From Verrucomicrobiota bacterium (GTDB lineage: Bacteria; Verrucomicrobiota; Verrucomicrobiia; Chthoniobacterales; UBA10450): a stretch of 39,680 nucleotides of DNA. Position 1 is the stretch's first letter; every line of letters starts with the position of its first letter. This document shows, piece by piece, positions 23,024 to 30,573 of this stretch. The position numbers and the translations under genes were made by a program. The stretch spans positions 1 through 39,680 of the forward strand of contig QHPP01000124.1 of the NCBI GenBank assembly GCA_003219125.1, in the 5' to 3' direction. The notes below the pieces were generated by a model that saw only the letters and a list, made by a program, of their open reading frames with translations, did no database searches and was not told the DNA's origin.

Positions 23024-23427
23024 AATTTTTCCTCCATTCGTGCGACTGGCCTGGCCACGATTAGAACGCCGAGCAGGACGAGCGCAATTCCGCACCAGCG
23101 CTGGACCGAAATATGTTCGTTGAGAAAAAACCAGGAGGCTAACGGCACGAGCACGTGAACGAAGTTGGAGAGAGGGAAGGCAATCGTGAGGGGAATGAAG
23201 CGCAGGACATAGAGCCAGCTAATGAAACTCGCGATGACGAAGAGGATTCCGCACCAGACATCGAGCGTGGCCAGACCGGAAACGCCGGTCCAGTTCACTT
23301 CGGCCGGCAAGCGCGGTGCTTCCACCGCGCCGCGTTTAAGAAACACTTCCGAAGTGGTGACAAAGAGCACGCTCAGAACGAGCTGAAACCACGGGTTGAG
23401 CAAAAGTTTTTTCGTTTTTTGAATCAT
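23020..23427 (-). CDS. 4-TM EamA/SMR-like transporter subunit (first)
   Basis: Protein of 135 residues with four hydrophobic helices. After a short basic start (MIQKTKKLLLNPW) comes LVLSVLFVTTSEVFLKRGAV, then LDVWCGILFVIASFISWLYVLRFIPLTIAFPLSN, a segment very like the second and third helices of SMR and ArnE proteins, then FVHVLVPLASWFFLNEHIS and WCGIALVLLGVLIVARP. It overlaps the acyltransferase gene upstream and the second 4-TM gene downstream by four bases each. Start ATG 23427. Role inferred: one half of a small heterodimeric transporter or flippase. Confidence 0.8.
   Translation of the reverse strand: MIQKTKKLLLNPWFQLVLSVLFVTTSEVFLKRGAVEAPRLPAEVNWTGVSGLATLDVWCGILFVIASFISWLYVLRFIPLTIAFPLSNFVHVLVPLASWFFLNEHISVQRWCGIALVLLGVLIVARPVARMEEKL
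23031..23035 (-). promoter_or_regulatory. Shine-Dalgarno fixing the GTG start of the last operon gene
   Basis: The sequence GGAGG on the minus strand lies seven bases before GTG 23023 and inside the coding end of the preceding gene. It shows that the 110-residue form is the translated one rather than the longer frame to 23095. Confidence 0.75.
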
Positions 23428-24614
23428 CGGAGACGATGACGCTGGCGCCGCAGCACCGGATCGGTGCGTGCCGGTTCGAAAAGCAGAGCCAATACTTTGA
23501 TCAAAGGATTGAGCCAGGGCGAAATATGTTTCACGTAAACATCTACCGGTTGCAGTTGAAGGCGCAGGCGCAGCTTCGGGTCATAACTGAGTGGCGCGCT
23601 GGCATAACGTCGGAGCCCGTTGGCCAGCGCCCAATTCAGCAGATCGCGAAACGTGACGTAATAAAGATTCAGCTCGTACGCGACCGTGTAATCCAGACCG
23701 ATATCGTTATCGTAGAGTGTTCCATTCCAGATCGTGCAAAAACTAAATGCGACTGCGCGACAACCTTGTCGCCAAATGAAATAGCGGAATTTTCCCGGCG
23801 CGCATCGCCCCGCCTCGAGAAAATATTCGCGTGTGAAAACCTCGAACTGAATCGCGCTGGTCTGAGCGACGGCGAGATAAAGCGGATAAATTTCATCAAT
23901 GATCTGCTCCGCATCCGTCCAAACCTCGAGCGCAAGTGGAGGCGATGCGTCCGCGGCCGCGCGAAATTTCCGGCGCAAATTTTTTCGAGTCGCCCTGCTC
24001 AATTGCATGGCCATATATTCATCGAACGACGCGAAATTGAGCTCGAGAGTTACCGGCGGAAAACCAGCGACACGAGCGTAGCCCCAGCGGCTTAGGTAGG
24101 AAAAGGCGCGGCGCATTTTCGTCGGAAAATCCTTGAACGCCACCAGGGAGATGCCCTGACCCCGCGAATATTTTTCCAGTGCCTCGGCGATCAGCGGAAT
24201 TGCGACTTCGACAGACTCGATCGCGCCGGTTTCCCCTTCACCCACGAGACAGCCGGCGAGGGCCATGCGGCTTTGGCAAAAATGCGGCCAGAGCGTACGC
24301 AATTTGGCGACAAATCGCACGAGGGCTTGGCTTGCGCAGACGGCCAGGTCCTGGGTGGTAAGGACAAGCGGTTGCAAAGCGACCGGTCGATCGGCCTGAT
24401 CGAACACCGCGAGGTAACGATATTCGAAGGTCGAGCCCATCGTCTGCTCGATCAATTCGTAATATTGAAAATCTTTTGGTGTGTCCGAAAAACCGCGCGC
24501 CCAAAATTCCATTGGAACATCGCGAGCATGCTCGAAGACAAGCGCATGACCGCCCGAAAGCTGTATTTCCGCGACGCGCGCTTTGGCGGGCGCGCATGCA
24601 ATCTGCAGCGTCAT
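23424..24614 (-). CDS. BioF2/FemAB-like acyltransferase, paralogue B
   Basis: Protein of 396 residues of the double-GNAT type (CelD/BioF2-like, PF13480, or FemAB-like). Key stretch: LELNFASFDEYMAMQLSRATRKNLRRKFRAA (from about 190), where the basic run is the usual family mark. Also FRYFIWRQGCRAVAFSFC and LYDNDIGLDYTVAYELNLYYVTFRDLLNWAL, the C-terminal acyl-donor half, then SAPLSYDPKLRLRLQLQPVDVYVKH. ATG 24614 overlaps the stop of paralogue A by four bases. It shares the whole plan with paralogue A, so the pair arose by duplication. The acceptor is unknown; the two 4-TM genes that follow suggest a lipid or envelope substrate. Confidence 0.82.
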   Translation of the reverse strand: MTLQIACAPAKARVAEIQLSGGHALVFEHARDVPMEFWARGFSDTPKDFQYYELIEQTMGSTFEYRYLAVFDQADRPVALQPLVLTTQDLAVCASQALVRFVAKLRTLWPHFCQSRMALAGCLVGEGETGAIESVEVAIPLIAEALEKYSRGQGISLVAFKDFPTKMRRAFSYLSRWGYARVAGFPPVTLELNFASFDEYMAMQLSRATRKNLRRKFRAAADASPPLALEVWTDAEQIIDEIYPLYLAVAQTSAIQFEVFTREYFLEAGRCAPGKFRYFIWRQGCRAVAFSFCTIWNGTLYDNDIGLDYTVAYELNLYYVTFRDLLNWALANGLRRYASAPLSYDPKLRLRLQLQPVDVYVKHISPWLNPLIKVLALLFEPARTDPVLRRQRHRLR

Positions 24615-25771
24615 TCGTAAAGCTCGGCCGCGTTGGAGAACTTCGGCAGCACCGGATCGTGTCGCGTTGGCTCCAGCAATCTGACCACTTGTCCAAAAAT
24701 CGGATTCAAAAGGGGTTGGGTATGTTTCACGTAAAGATCGAGTGGCGCGAGATCGCAACCAAGATGCAGCTTCGGGTCGTAATTGAGTGGGCTGCTACAG
24801 TAGAAGGTCAGACGGTTCTCGATGGCCCAGCGCAGAATATCGCGCAGCGTGTAGAAATAAAGGTGGAGATCGAGCGCGACCGAATAATCCAGGCCGAGAT
24901 ATTCGTCGTAAACCGTGCCGTCGTGCACCATGCAAATGCTGAAGGCGATGATGCGATAATCGAGTCGCCAGATGAAAAAGCGGACCCGTTCCGGCATGAG
25001 CTGGCCCAGCTTGGAAAGATATTGCTTGGTCAGCTTTTCGAATTTCATTGGCGAACGCTCGTGCACCGCCAGGTAAAGGGGATAGACCTCCTCCAGATGC
25101 GGGGTGATGTCGCTAACGATTTCGAGCTCGATTTTGGCTGCGCGCTCGGTTTTGCGAAATTTCCGTCGCAAACTCTTGCGCGTGCCATAGCTCAAATGCG
25201 CGAGGTAATCGTCAAAATCACGAAAGTTGAGCGCTAGTCGCGTCATCGGCATGCTCGGAACGCGGGTGAAACCGTTGTGGGAAAACCCGGCGAGAGTGTC
25301 GCGGTACTTCGAGGAAAAATCCTTCAAAACGACCAGTGATGCTTTAGCGGCGCGCGCGATTTGAGGTAGACACTCATGCAGCGCTTCGGCAATCCAGATT
25401 GAATCGGCGGAAGCGAGCGCACCGAGATGACCTTCACCGGCGGCGCAGCCGACCATCAGCACACGCATGGTGAGAAACCGGGGAAATTTTTTACGAATAG
25501 AATCCACCAGCCGCCTTGCTCCGCCCGGAATTCCTTCTGCCAGATTTTGCTGTACAAAAAAGAAGGGCTGAATGCCGCGCATCTTGCCGGTGAGATCGCG
25601 CAGAATCAGGTATCGATATTCGAAATCATTGGCCAGTGTTTCCTCGATGATTTCGTAGAACCGATGGTCTTTGCAGCAGTCGTGAAAGGCGCTGGGCCAG
25701 TCTTCGTATTGCCGAAGCTCGTCGGGCAAGACGACGGCAGCGGTGCCGTCTTTAAAAGAAAACGTTGGCAT
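24611..25771 (-). CDS. BioF2/FemAB-like acyltransferase, paralogue A
   Basis: Protein of 386 residues, same plan as paralogue B: an N-terminal GNAT-like half with YEIIEETLANDFEYRYLIL and AGEGHLGALASADSI, a family mark LALNFRDFDDYLAHLSYGTRKSLRRKFRKTER (179-210), then VRFFIWRLDYRIIAFSIC and VYDEYLGLDYSVALDLHLYFYTLRDILRWA, ending SSPLNYDPKLHLGCDLAPLDLYVKH. No signal peptide, so cytoplasmic. Start ATG 25771 lies three bases after the mscS stop, so it is the second gene of the operon. Reaction and acceptor unknown. Confidence 0.82.
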   Translation of the reverse strand: MPTFSFKDGTAAVVLPDELRQYEDWPSAFHDCCKDHRFYEIIEETLANDFEYRYLILRDLTGKMRGIQPFFFVQQNLAEGIPGGARRLVDSIRKKFPRFLTMRVLMVGCAAGEGHLGALASADSIWIAEALHECLPQIARAAKASLVVLKDFSSKYRDTLAGFSHNGFTRVPSMPMTRLALNFRDFDDYLAHLSYGTRKSLRRKFRKTERAAKIELEIVSDITPHLEEVYPLYLAVHERSPMKFEKLTKQYLSKLGQLMPERVRFFIWRLDYRIIAFSICMVHDGTVYDEYLGLDYSVALDLHLYFYTLRDILRWAIENRLTFYCSSPLNYDPKLHLGCDLAPLDLYVKHTQPLLNPIFGQVVRLLEPTRHDPVLPKFSNAAELYE

Positions 25772-25774
25772 CTC

Positions 25775-26899
25775 TCACGCCCCGTCCGCAACCGCGCGCT
25801 CCGGCGTTTTTTCCGGAGCCGTGATTTCGACGCGCGCAAGCCCGTCGCGGAAATGGAGGTCGCGCTGCGGGTACGGAATTTCAATACCAGTTTCGCGCAA
25901 CTTTCGTGCAATGGCGAAATTCAAATCGCTCCGGAAGCGGCGCGGCCGATAACTCATTTCCTTACTCCACACCACCAATTCGAGATTGATCGAGCTTTCG
26001 CCGAACGTTTCCAAAAATACCGTTGGCTCGGGCTGTGTCAGCACGTGCGAATTTTCTCGCGCTACTTCCAGCAAGGCATTCCGTACTTTCTCCAGATCGC
26101 TGCCGTAGGCGACACCAATCGGAATGCGAAAACGGACGCGCGGATCGCCATAGGTCCAGTTTGTCACCGGCGAATCGATGAACTTCGTGTTCGGCACGAT
26201 CATGGTGATGTTGTCGTTGGTCAGAATAACGGTGCTGCGCGCACGAATTTGCTGCACCTGACCGGCAACACCGGCCACTTCCACCCGATCGCCGATCGTG
26301 ATCGGGCGCTCCGCCAGAATGACCAGGCCGCTAATGAAATTGCTGGCGATGTTTTGCAATCCGAATCCGATGCCGACGCCGACCGCGCCAGCAAAAACCG
26401 TGAGCGTCCCGAGATGGATGCCGGCATTGTCCAGCACGATAAAAACGCCAACGACCAGGACAACGTTGCTGATGATTTGCGAAATGGCGTATTGCAGCGA
26501 GCGATCCAGCCCGCTGTTTACCAGGAAGCGGTTAAACAGAAATGATTTGGTGCGCGCCGATACCCAAAAAACACCGAGGAGCAGGGCAACGAGCAGGAAA
26601 ATTTGAACGAGAGTGAGTGAAATGCCGGGCAGCGGCTGATTCCACGCCAGCGGAATACCCGCAGCATTGATGGCGGTGACCGTGAAAAAGATGAGGGTGG
26701 CGAGACCGAAAATCGTCGGGATAATCGACGCGAAATTTTTCCCGAGCTTGAGTCGGGTGAGCAAGCGCCGGAATTGTTCGCTTTGAAAAATCTTGGCCAG
26801 CGACAAGCCAACTCCGAAAAAGATAGCGAACGCAATCAGACCCTTGGCGGTGACGTAATTGCCGCCGATGCGAAATAAGGGCTCATCGAAGTACTGCAC
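25775..26899 (-). CDS. Small-conductance mechanosensitive channel, MscS family
   Basis: Inner-membrane channel that opens under membrane tension and releases solutes. The hallmark TM3 and beta domain are clear: GAVGVGIGFGLQNIASNFISGLVILAERPITIGDRVEV, then VQQIRARSTVILTNDNITMIVPN, then a cytoplasmic vestibule with RVRFRIPIGVAYGSDLEKVRNALLEVA. Four or more helices precede it, one or two more than E. coli MscS. Start is GTG 26899; there is no ATG in the region. It is the first gene of a minus-strand operon with two acyltransferases and two EamA-like genes, three bases apart, an unusual setting for a mechanosensitive channel. Confidence 0.93.
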   Translation of the reverse strand: MQYFDEPLFRIGGNYVTAKGLIAFAIFFGVGLSLAKIFQSEQFRRLLTRLKLGKNFASIIPTIFGLATLIFFTVTAINAAGIPLAWNQPLPGISLTLVQIFLLVALLLGVFWVSARTKSFLFNRFLVNSGLDRSLQYAISQIISNVVLVVGVFIVLDNAGIHLGTLTVFAGAVGVGIGFGLQNIASNFISGLVILAERPITIGDRVEVAGVAGQVQQIRARSTVILTNDNITMIVPNTKFIDSPVTNWTYGDPRVRFRIPIGVAYGSDLEKVRNALLEVARENSHVLTQPEPTVFLETFGESSINLELVVWSKEMSYRPRRFRSDLNFAIARKLRETGIEIPYPQRDLHFRDGLARVEITAPEKTPERAVADGA

Positions 26900-27149
26900 C
26901 CTCTACACTGTGATTCCAATTGCGCGGTGCAACCAAAAACGTAGAAGGGCAACCGGCGTCGCGATCTTTCTCCCTAGAGGGCGGCGGGTCGGCCGCAGCA
27001 GGAGAGAATTTGCCGGCTGCGCGCCTGCCACCGCAGGGAGTCGGAAAGGCCCGCAGTGGGCCGGCATCTCGCCAGCAAACCGTAATAGTGCCTTAGGCGG
27101 CTAAAAATAGATACCGCTTTCAGTAAGGTCCCGGCGTGGCTCCCCTACG
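26900..27149. other. Noncoding interval between acpP and mscS
   Basis: About 250 bases. I accept no reading frame here. It holds GGCCGGCATCTCGCC, AAGGCCCGCAGTGGGCCGGC (a GGCCCGCAGTGGGCC stem) and a GTAGAAGGGCAACC similar to the TGTAGGGCAACC repeat end. The stem may be the acpP terminator. No RNA gene was recognised. Confidence 0.5.
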
Positions 27150-27401
27150 CTATTCCTTCGGTTTCGCTCGTTCCTGGATATATTTGATAACGTCGCCGAC
27201 GGTCTGCAATTTCTCGGCGTCTTCATCGGGCACTTCCACCGAAAATTCCTCCTCGAACGCCATCACTAGCTCCACGATGTCGAGCGAGTCTGCCCCCAAA
27301 TCCTCGATGAACGAAGCCTGTGGCGTTACCTGTTCCGGGTTAACGCCCAGTTGTTCGACGATGATGTCCTTAACCTTCTCTTCGATTGATTTGTCGGCCA
27401 T
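27150..27401 (-). CDS. acpP: Acyl carrier protein
   Basis: Carrier of growing acyl chains in type II fatty-acid synthesis, 83 residues. The phosphopantetheine site is [23 protein letters not shown], with the modified Ser in DSL. Acidic overall, with helices I-IV as expected. Start ATG 27401. The neighbours are not the usual fabD-fabG-fabF; the gene stands alone, between mscS and a repeat-rich region. Being a single complete ACP it is probably the main one of the cell. Confidence 0.95.
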   Translation of the reverse strand: MADKSIEEKVKDIIVEQLGVNPEQVTPQASFIEDLGADSLDIVELVMAFEEEFSVEVPDEDAEKLQTVGDVIKYIQERAKPKE

Positions 27402-27526
27402 AAAATTCGGTTGTTCTGTCCGCCCGCGATAACGCGGGCTGAACAGGATGGCAAGTAAATCAATTCAAATTCTTGTCAATGAATTTCCAGCGTGGGCGAC
27501 GGCGCAGCGGGAGACTACTCCGACGA

Positions 27527-27664
27527 GCGGAACACAGACTTGCCTTCTGTGCGCGCAGCGGAGTTGCAGTCCACTGATCGTGAATCCAAGTAAACCGTGC
27601 GTTTTGTGTTGGCATGCAGCGGGTTGCAAAGCTGCTGGGCGCACAGGCCAAAGGCCTATATTCC
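27527..27664. repeat. Multi-hairpin repeat, decayed copy
   Basis: Starts GCGGAACACAGACTT as at 18370 and keeps the order: AGCGGAGTTGCAGTCCACTG (hairpin with mismatches), GCAGCGGGTTGCAAAGCTGCTG, then GGGCGCACAGGCCAAAGGCC. The right outer arm has decayed (TATATTCC). Confidence 0.75.
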
Positions 27665-27670
27665 AGCGTC

Positions 27671-27894
27671 GTCATCCTGAGCCGCGAAGACGGCGAAGGA
27701 TCCTCATAGCTCGAAAACGCACCAGTCGCTTGAGAGATCATTCATCGTCCGCGCGATTCGCGATGATGCGGCAGCGCAGGGGAACTAGCTCGATGCGAAG
27801 ACAAGTGGGATCACGCCAATGAAATGAATGGTCGCACAAAAAAGTTTGTGAGACTCAAGCTCTGGAAGAGATCCTTCATTTCGTTCAGGATGAT
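27671..27894. repeat. Composite inverted repeat of the GTCATCCTGAG family
   Basis: Left arm GTCATCCTGAGCCGCGAAGA followed by CGGCGAAGGATCC; right arm GATCCTTCATTTCGTTCAGG followed by ATGATAAC. These pair imperfectly around about 165 bases of unique DNA without a recognised gene. The ends match the miaA insert family. Confidence 0.6.
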
Positions 27895-27967
27895 AACGCG
27901 TCTAGGCTGTGGCACGCGTTTAACGCGCTCCGGTTTTACTTCTCAAACTGATGCAGTACATGAGAAT

Positions 27968-29530
27968 ATGCCATCGCCCGGCGAGCCGCTCGATTTGATC
28001 GACCTGAAATTTCTTCCCGCGTGGGTGAAGGAAGACTGGTCCGCGGCGCGTCATGCCGGATTTGAAGGAGAAGAAGTGCAGGAGCGCTGGTCGCGCGAGG
28101 GCCCGGAGCGACGCCCTCGTCCACCGCGTCAACGGCGTTCCGACGAGAAGAATCATCCTCGGCGTGACCGAGGAGAACGAGACGATCGCAAGCCGCTCGA
28201 TCGCAGGGATCGGAAACGCTCCCGCGATTTTCCGGCGCGACGCGAAGCGCCAAGTCCGTTACCGGCACTTGACGTCCATTTTCTTCCGCAAGCTGCAGCG
28301 TTTGAAAATGTCGCAGCCCAGATCAAAACCGGCACCGCGGCGTATTCGGTTTATGCGCTGGCGCGTCTTTTTCTGCAGAAACCGGAGCGCTATCACGTCC
28401 GGGTAAAAACGAAGAACGCGAGCCCACTTTTTCGCCTGGGCGAATCGAACGCCATCGCGACCAATCGCAACGTTCTCGAAGACTCCGCCTTTCGCCTGCT
28501 CCGGGAGAAGTTTTATACCGCCAATGTCACGTTGAACGATCCGATTAAGGGCGATTTCAGCAGCGTCGCGCGCGAACGGACGACCGGAACTTTGCTGGGA
28601 CCAACCAATCACCATGGTTACCAGCCGCAGCTTCGCCGTCTTTATGAACAGCGTTTCAGCCGGCGCATGAGCTTCACTGATTTTCAACGGCAAATCGAAA
28701 TCGTGAGCGACCCCGCGCTGGTCGAGCAATGGAAGGAAGAAGCGCGCAAAGTGATCGCGTTTACCACGCAGCAAGAGGAACCGCCCCAAACTTTTAATGC
28801 GGAAACGGAAGCGGAACGGCATTTTCGCGAGAAATATCTTCCCTCTCTGATTTCGGAATCGGTTGAGGCAGAGATTGACGGCGTTACCAGTCGCAAATTA
28901 CAGGATCGCGGGATTGCGCGCCTGATTGAAGATGCCTGGTCAGCAGAGGTCCGTTCGCCCTCTAATATAATGCAGGAGCTGGCCGGCCGTTTCCGCGGTG
29001 CGGGCCTGCAAATTTTCCGGCATCGCAAAGGAATGCTTTTCGTCTCGCCCATTCGGCTGAAAGCGATTGACGAAGTCGCAGTTTCCGATTCGGTGCGTCA
29101 GATTTTGGAAGCACTCAAAGCCTCGCCACGAATTAATCGCAAGGAACTCGCGGAAAAATTAATTGGCCCGGATACTGAGGTGGCCGAAGCCGAGAAAAGG
29201 AAACTGGCGCTCGCGTCCGATTTGCACTGGATGATTCGCCAGGGACACGTCATCGAATTCAATGACGGCTCGCTTGATTTGCCGAGGGCAAGGCTGCCGA
29301 AAAAGGAACCGGGCGAAGTTACAGCGGACCTGCCGCCAGTGACGGCGCCAGCTACAAGGGAAGCGACAGCAACTGCGCCCGGAGCGACAACTGAAGAAAG
29401 CGATGTAGCTGCCGCCGTCGCTGGCGGCAGTGCTGATAATTTCTCCGTCCTCCCGAGCCACGAAGACACTGCCAGTCCGGGTCGAACCGAGGGACCTCAC
29501 GAGCGTCTGAATGCGCCTGAGCAAATGTGA
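27968..29530 (+). CDS. Conserved verrucomicrobial protein of unknown function, Arg-rich tract
   Basis: Protein of about 520 residues, cytoplasmic, no membrane helices. After MPSPGEPLDLIDLKFLPAWV comes an Arg/Asp/Pro-rich, probably disordered stretch (about residues 40-95) with RRDRGERDDRKPLDRRDRKR. An ordered part follows with FRLGESNAIATNRNVLEDSAFRLLREKFYTANV and RTTGTLLGPTNHHGYQPQLRRLYEQRFSRRM, then YLPSLISESVEAEIDGVTSRKLQDRGIARLI. The end (about the last 60 residues) is Ala/Thr-rich and is largely made of repeat DNA (29404-29429 and 29519-29548). An RNA-binding role is conceivable from the charge. ATG 27968 is chosen; upstream frame reads repeats. Confidence 0.75.
   Translation: MPSPGEPLDLIDLKFLPAWVKEDWSAARHAGFEGEEVQERWSREGPERRPRPPRQRRSDEKNHPRRDRGERDDRKPLDRRDRKRSRDFPARREAPSPLPALDVHFLPQAAAFENVAAQIKTGTAAYSVYALARLFLQKPERYHVRVKTKNASPLFRLGESNAIATNRNVLEDSAFRLLREKFYTANVTLNDPIKGDFSSVARERTTGTLLGPTNHHGYQPQLRRLYEQRFSRRMSFTDFQRQIEIVSDPALVEQWKEEARKVIAFTTQQEEPPQTFNAETEAERHFREKYLPSLISESVEAEIDGVTSRKLQDRGIARLIEDAWSAEVRSPSNIMQELAGRFRGAGLQIFRHRKGMLFVSPIRLKAIDEVAVSDSVRQILEALKASPRINRKELAEKLIGPDTEVAEAEKRKLALASDLHWMIRQGHVIEFNDGSLDLPRARLPKKEPGEVTADLPPVTAPATREATATAPGATTEESDVAAAVAGGSADNFSVLPSHEDTASPGRTEGPHERLNAPEQM
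29404..29429. repeat. TGTAGCTGCCGCCGTCG element inside the coding end
   Basis: 26 bases nearly identical to the start of the element at 34480-34545 (one base differs). It lies in frame inside the gene at 27968-29530 and encodes part of VAAAVAGGS. An opposite-facing end, CCAGCTACAA, is at 29348-29357. Confidence 0.8.
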
Positions 29531-29548
29531 GGACCCTCGCATTTGCTC
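29519..29548. terminator. Stop-codon-spanning hairpin, part of a GTCATCCCGAG-family element
   Basis: GAGCAAATGTGAG and CTCGCATTTGCTC pair over 12 of 13 positions around a GACC loop. The TGA stop of the upstream gene is within the left arm. Followed by GGGATGAC, the conserved end of the family seen in miaA. Convergent panD ends 17 bases away, so the hairpin probably also terminates transcription. Confidence 0.65.
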
Positions 29549-29565
29549 GGGATGACAAAGAAAAA

Positions 29566-29958
29566 CTACTCTCCGACCACTTTGAGTGACGGCTCGATGC
29601 CGCCTTCCTGCCGCACGACCCGGTTTTTCTCATCGAGCACGAGAATACGCGGCTGATGCCTGGCTGCTTCCTCGGCCGAATAACTCCCGAAATTCATGAT
29701 CGTGATGCGGTCGCCGATTTTCCCGAGATGCGCGGTCGCGCCGTTGAGTTCGATCAAACCTTTGTTCGGTTCGCCGTAAATCACGTAAGTCTCAAAGCGT
29801 TCGCCGTTGCTCAAGTTGCCAACGAGAATCTTCTCGTATTCGCGCAGATCCACCAGCTCAGCCAGATCGGACGAAACAGTGAGGCTGCCTTCATAATGCA
29901 AACTCGCGCCCGTCACCGTGGCGCGATGAATCTTCGATTTCAAAATGGTCAATTGCAT
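29566..29958 (-). CDS. panD: Aspartate 1-decarboxylase
   Basis: Pyruvoyl enzyme that makes beta-alanine from aspartate for pantothenate and coenzyme A. The precursor cleaves itself between Gly24 and Ser25 in LHYEGSLTV; Ser25 becomes the pyruvoyl group. Also visible: MNFGSYS and the loop VIYGEPNKGLIELNGATAH that makes the active site with Tyr and Asn. Length 130, normal. ATG 29958 is the family start (MQLTILKSKIHRATVT). It lies 31 bases after rpmB on the same strand, so the two may be co-transcribed. Confidence 0.96.
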   Translation of the reverse strand: MQLTILKSKIHRATVTGASLHYEGSLTVSSDLAELVDLREYEKILVGNLSNGERFETYVIYGEPNKGLIELNGATAHLGKIGDRITIMNFGSYSAEEAARHQPRILVLDEKNRVVRQEGGIEPSLKVVGE

Positions 29959-29989
29959 TTGGCCTGACCTGCCCGCCGCTCCCGAAGCC

Positions 29990-30259
29990 CTAGCCCGCGA
30001 TGACGCCGGCCTTTTTTAACGCCCGATACGCGCCGTTCTTGTTGATCGTCTTGAGTCCTCGCGCCGTCACCCGGATGCGCACGAATTTCTTCAGCTCCGG
30101 CACCCAGATCCGGTGTTCGTGCAAATTCGGATAAAATTCGCGCCGCACATTTTTCGTGACGTGGCGACCGACGCCGCCTTTCTTTTTCGCCATACCACGG
30201 CGATGAATGACGCTGCCGCGTGTGACGCGGGATCCAGTGATGCTGCAAACTTTAGACAT
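29990..30259 (-). CDS. rpmB: 50S ribosomal protein L28
   Basis: Ribosomal protein L28, 89 residues, of the large subunit. It starts MSKVCSITGSRVTRGSVIHRRG and continues KGGVGRHVTKNVRREFYPNLHEHRIWVPELKKFVRIRVTARGLKTI, a complete match to the family plan. ATG 30259 decides the start; the longer frame to 30574 translates an intergenic repeat. A few bacterial L28 proteins have two CxxC zinc motifs; only CSITG is present here, so no zinc site. rpmG is not adjacent. Confidence 0.96.
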   Translation of the reverse strand: MSKVCSITGSRVTRGSVIHRRGMAKKKGGVGRHVTKNVRREFYPNLHEHRIWVPELKKFVRIRVTARGLKTINKNGAYRALKKAGVIAG

Positions 30260-30573
30260 GGCAAGAGGTAGGGCGATTGACGCAATCGCCCGGATATAAA
30301 AACGGGAGCGTAAAGTGCATTGTCGCCCTGTGCTGGTCAAGCGATTCTTCGTGGCACAGGCTACCGGCCCGTGTGGCACACAACGCATCTTACCTGGCGG
30401 AGCAAACGCGCAGGGGTTTGAAGGGACTCGCCGCGGCGCCTCCAGCACGCTGTGGAGGGACATGTTTCTGCATGTCCTGCCCGCACTGCCTGATCGCTTG
30501 AACAGAAACGGAATTTCAGGGTTGAACAGCAGAGCCGCACTGTGGTCAAAGATTCTTCTACCAACCACATACA
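30260..30573. other. Noncoding divergent region with several short palindromes
   Basis: 314 bases between rpmB and the Gfo/Idh/MocA gene. It holds GGGCGATTGACGCAATCGCCC (30272-30292, a 9-base stem), CCTGTGCTGG / CACAGG pairs, and CTGTGGAGGGACATGTTTCTG followed by CATGTCCTGCC, whose relative is GTGGAGGGACGTGCTTCTGC at 6811. No reading frame is convincing. The rpmB promoter should be here. Confidence 0.55.

Larger units (their letters stand above)
27402..27967. other. Repeat-rich noncoding region upstream of acpP
   Basis: 566 bases with no convincing gene. It consists of the acpP promoter region (27402-27526), a decayed multi-hairpin repeat (27527-27664) and a composite inverted repeat (27671-27894). 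The open frame at 27460-27741 on the minus strand is only a translation of these repeats. The start of the next gene is ATG 27968. Confidence 0.7.

Noticed and set aside
27460-27741. Minus-strand frame of 93 codons upstream of acpP
   Set aside because: It only translates the multi-hairpin repeat and the GTCATCCTGAG arm; no protein character.
27713-27869. Possible decayed gene inside the composite inverted repeat
   Set aside because: Six-frame reading gave no recognisable domain and several stops; left as unique noncoding DNA.
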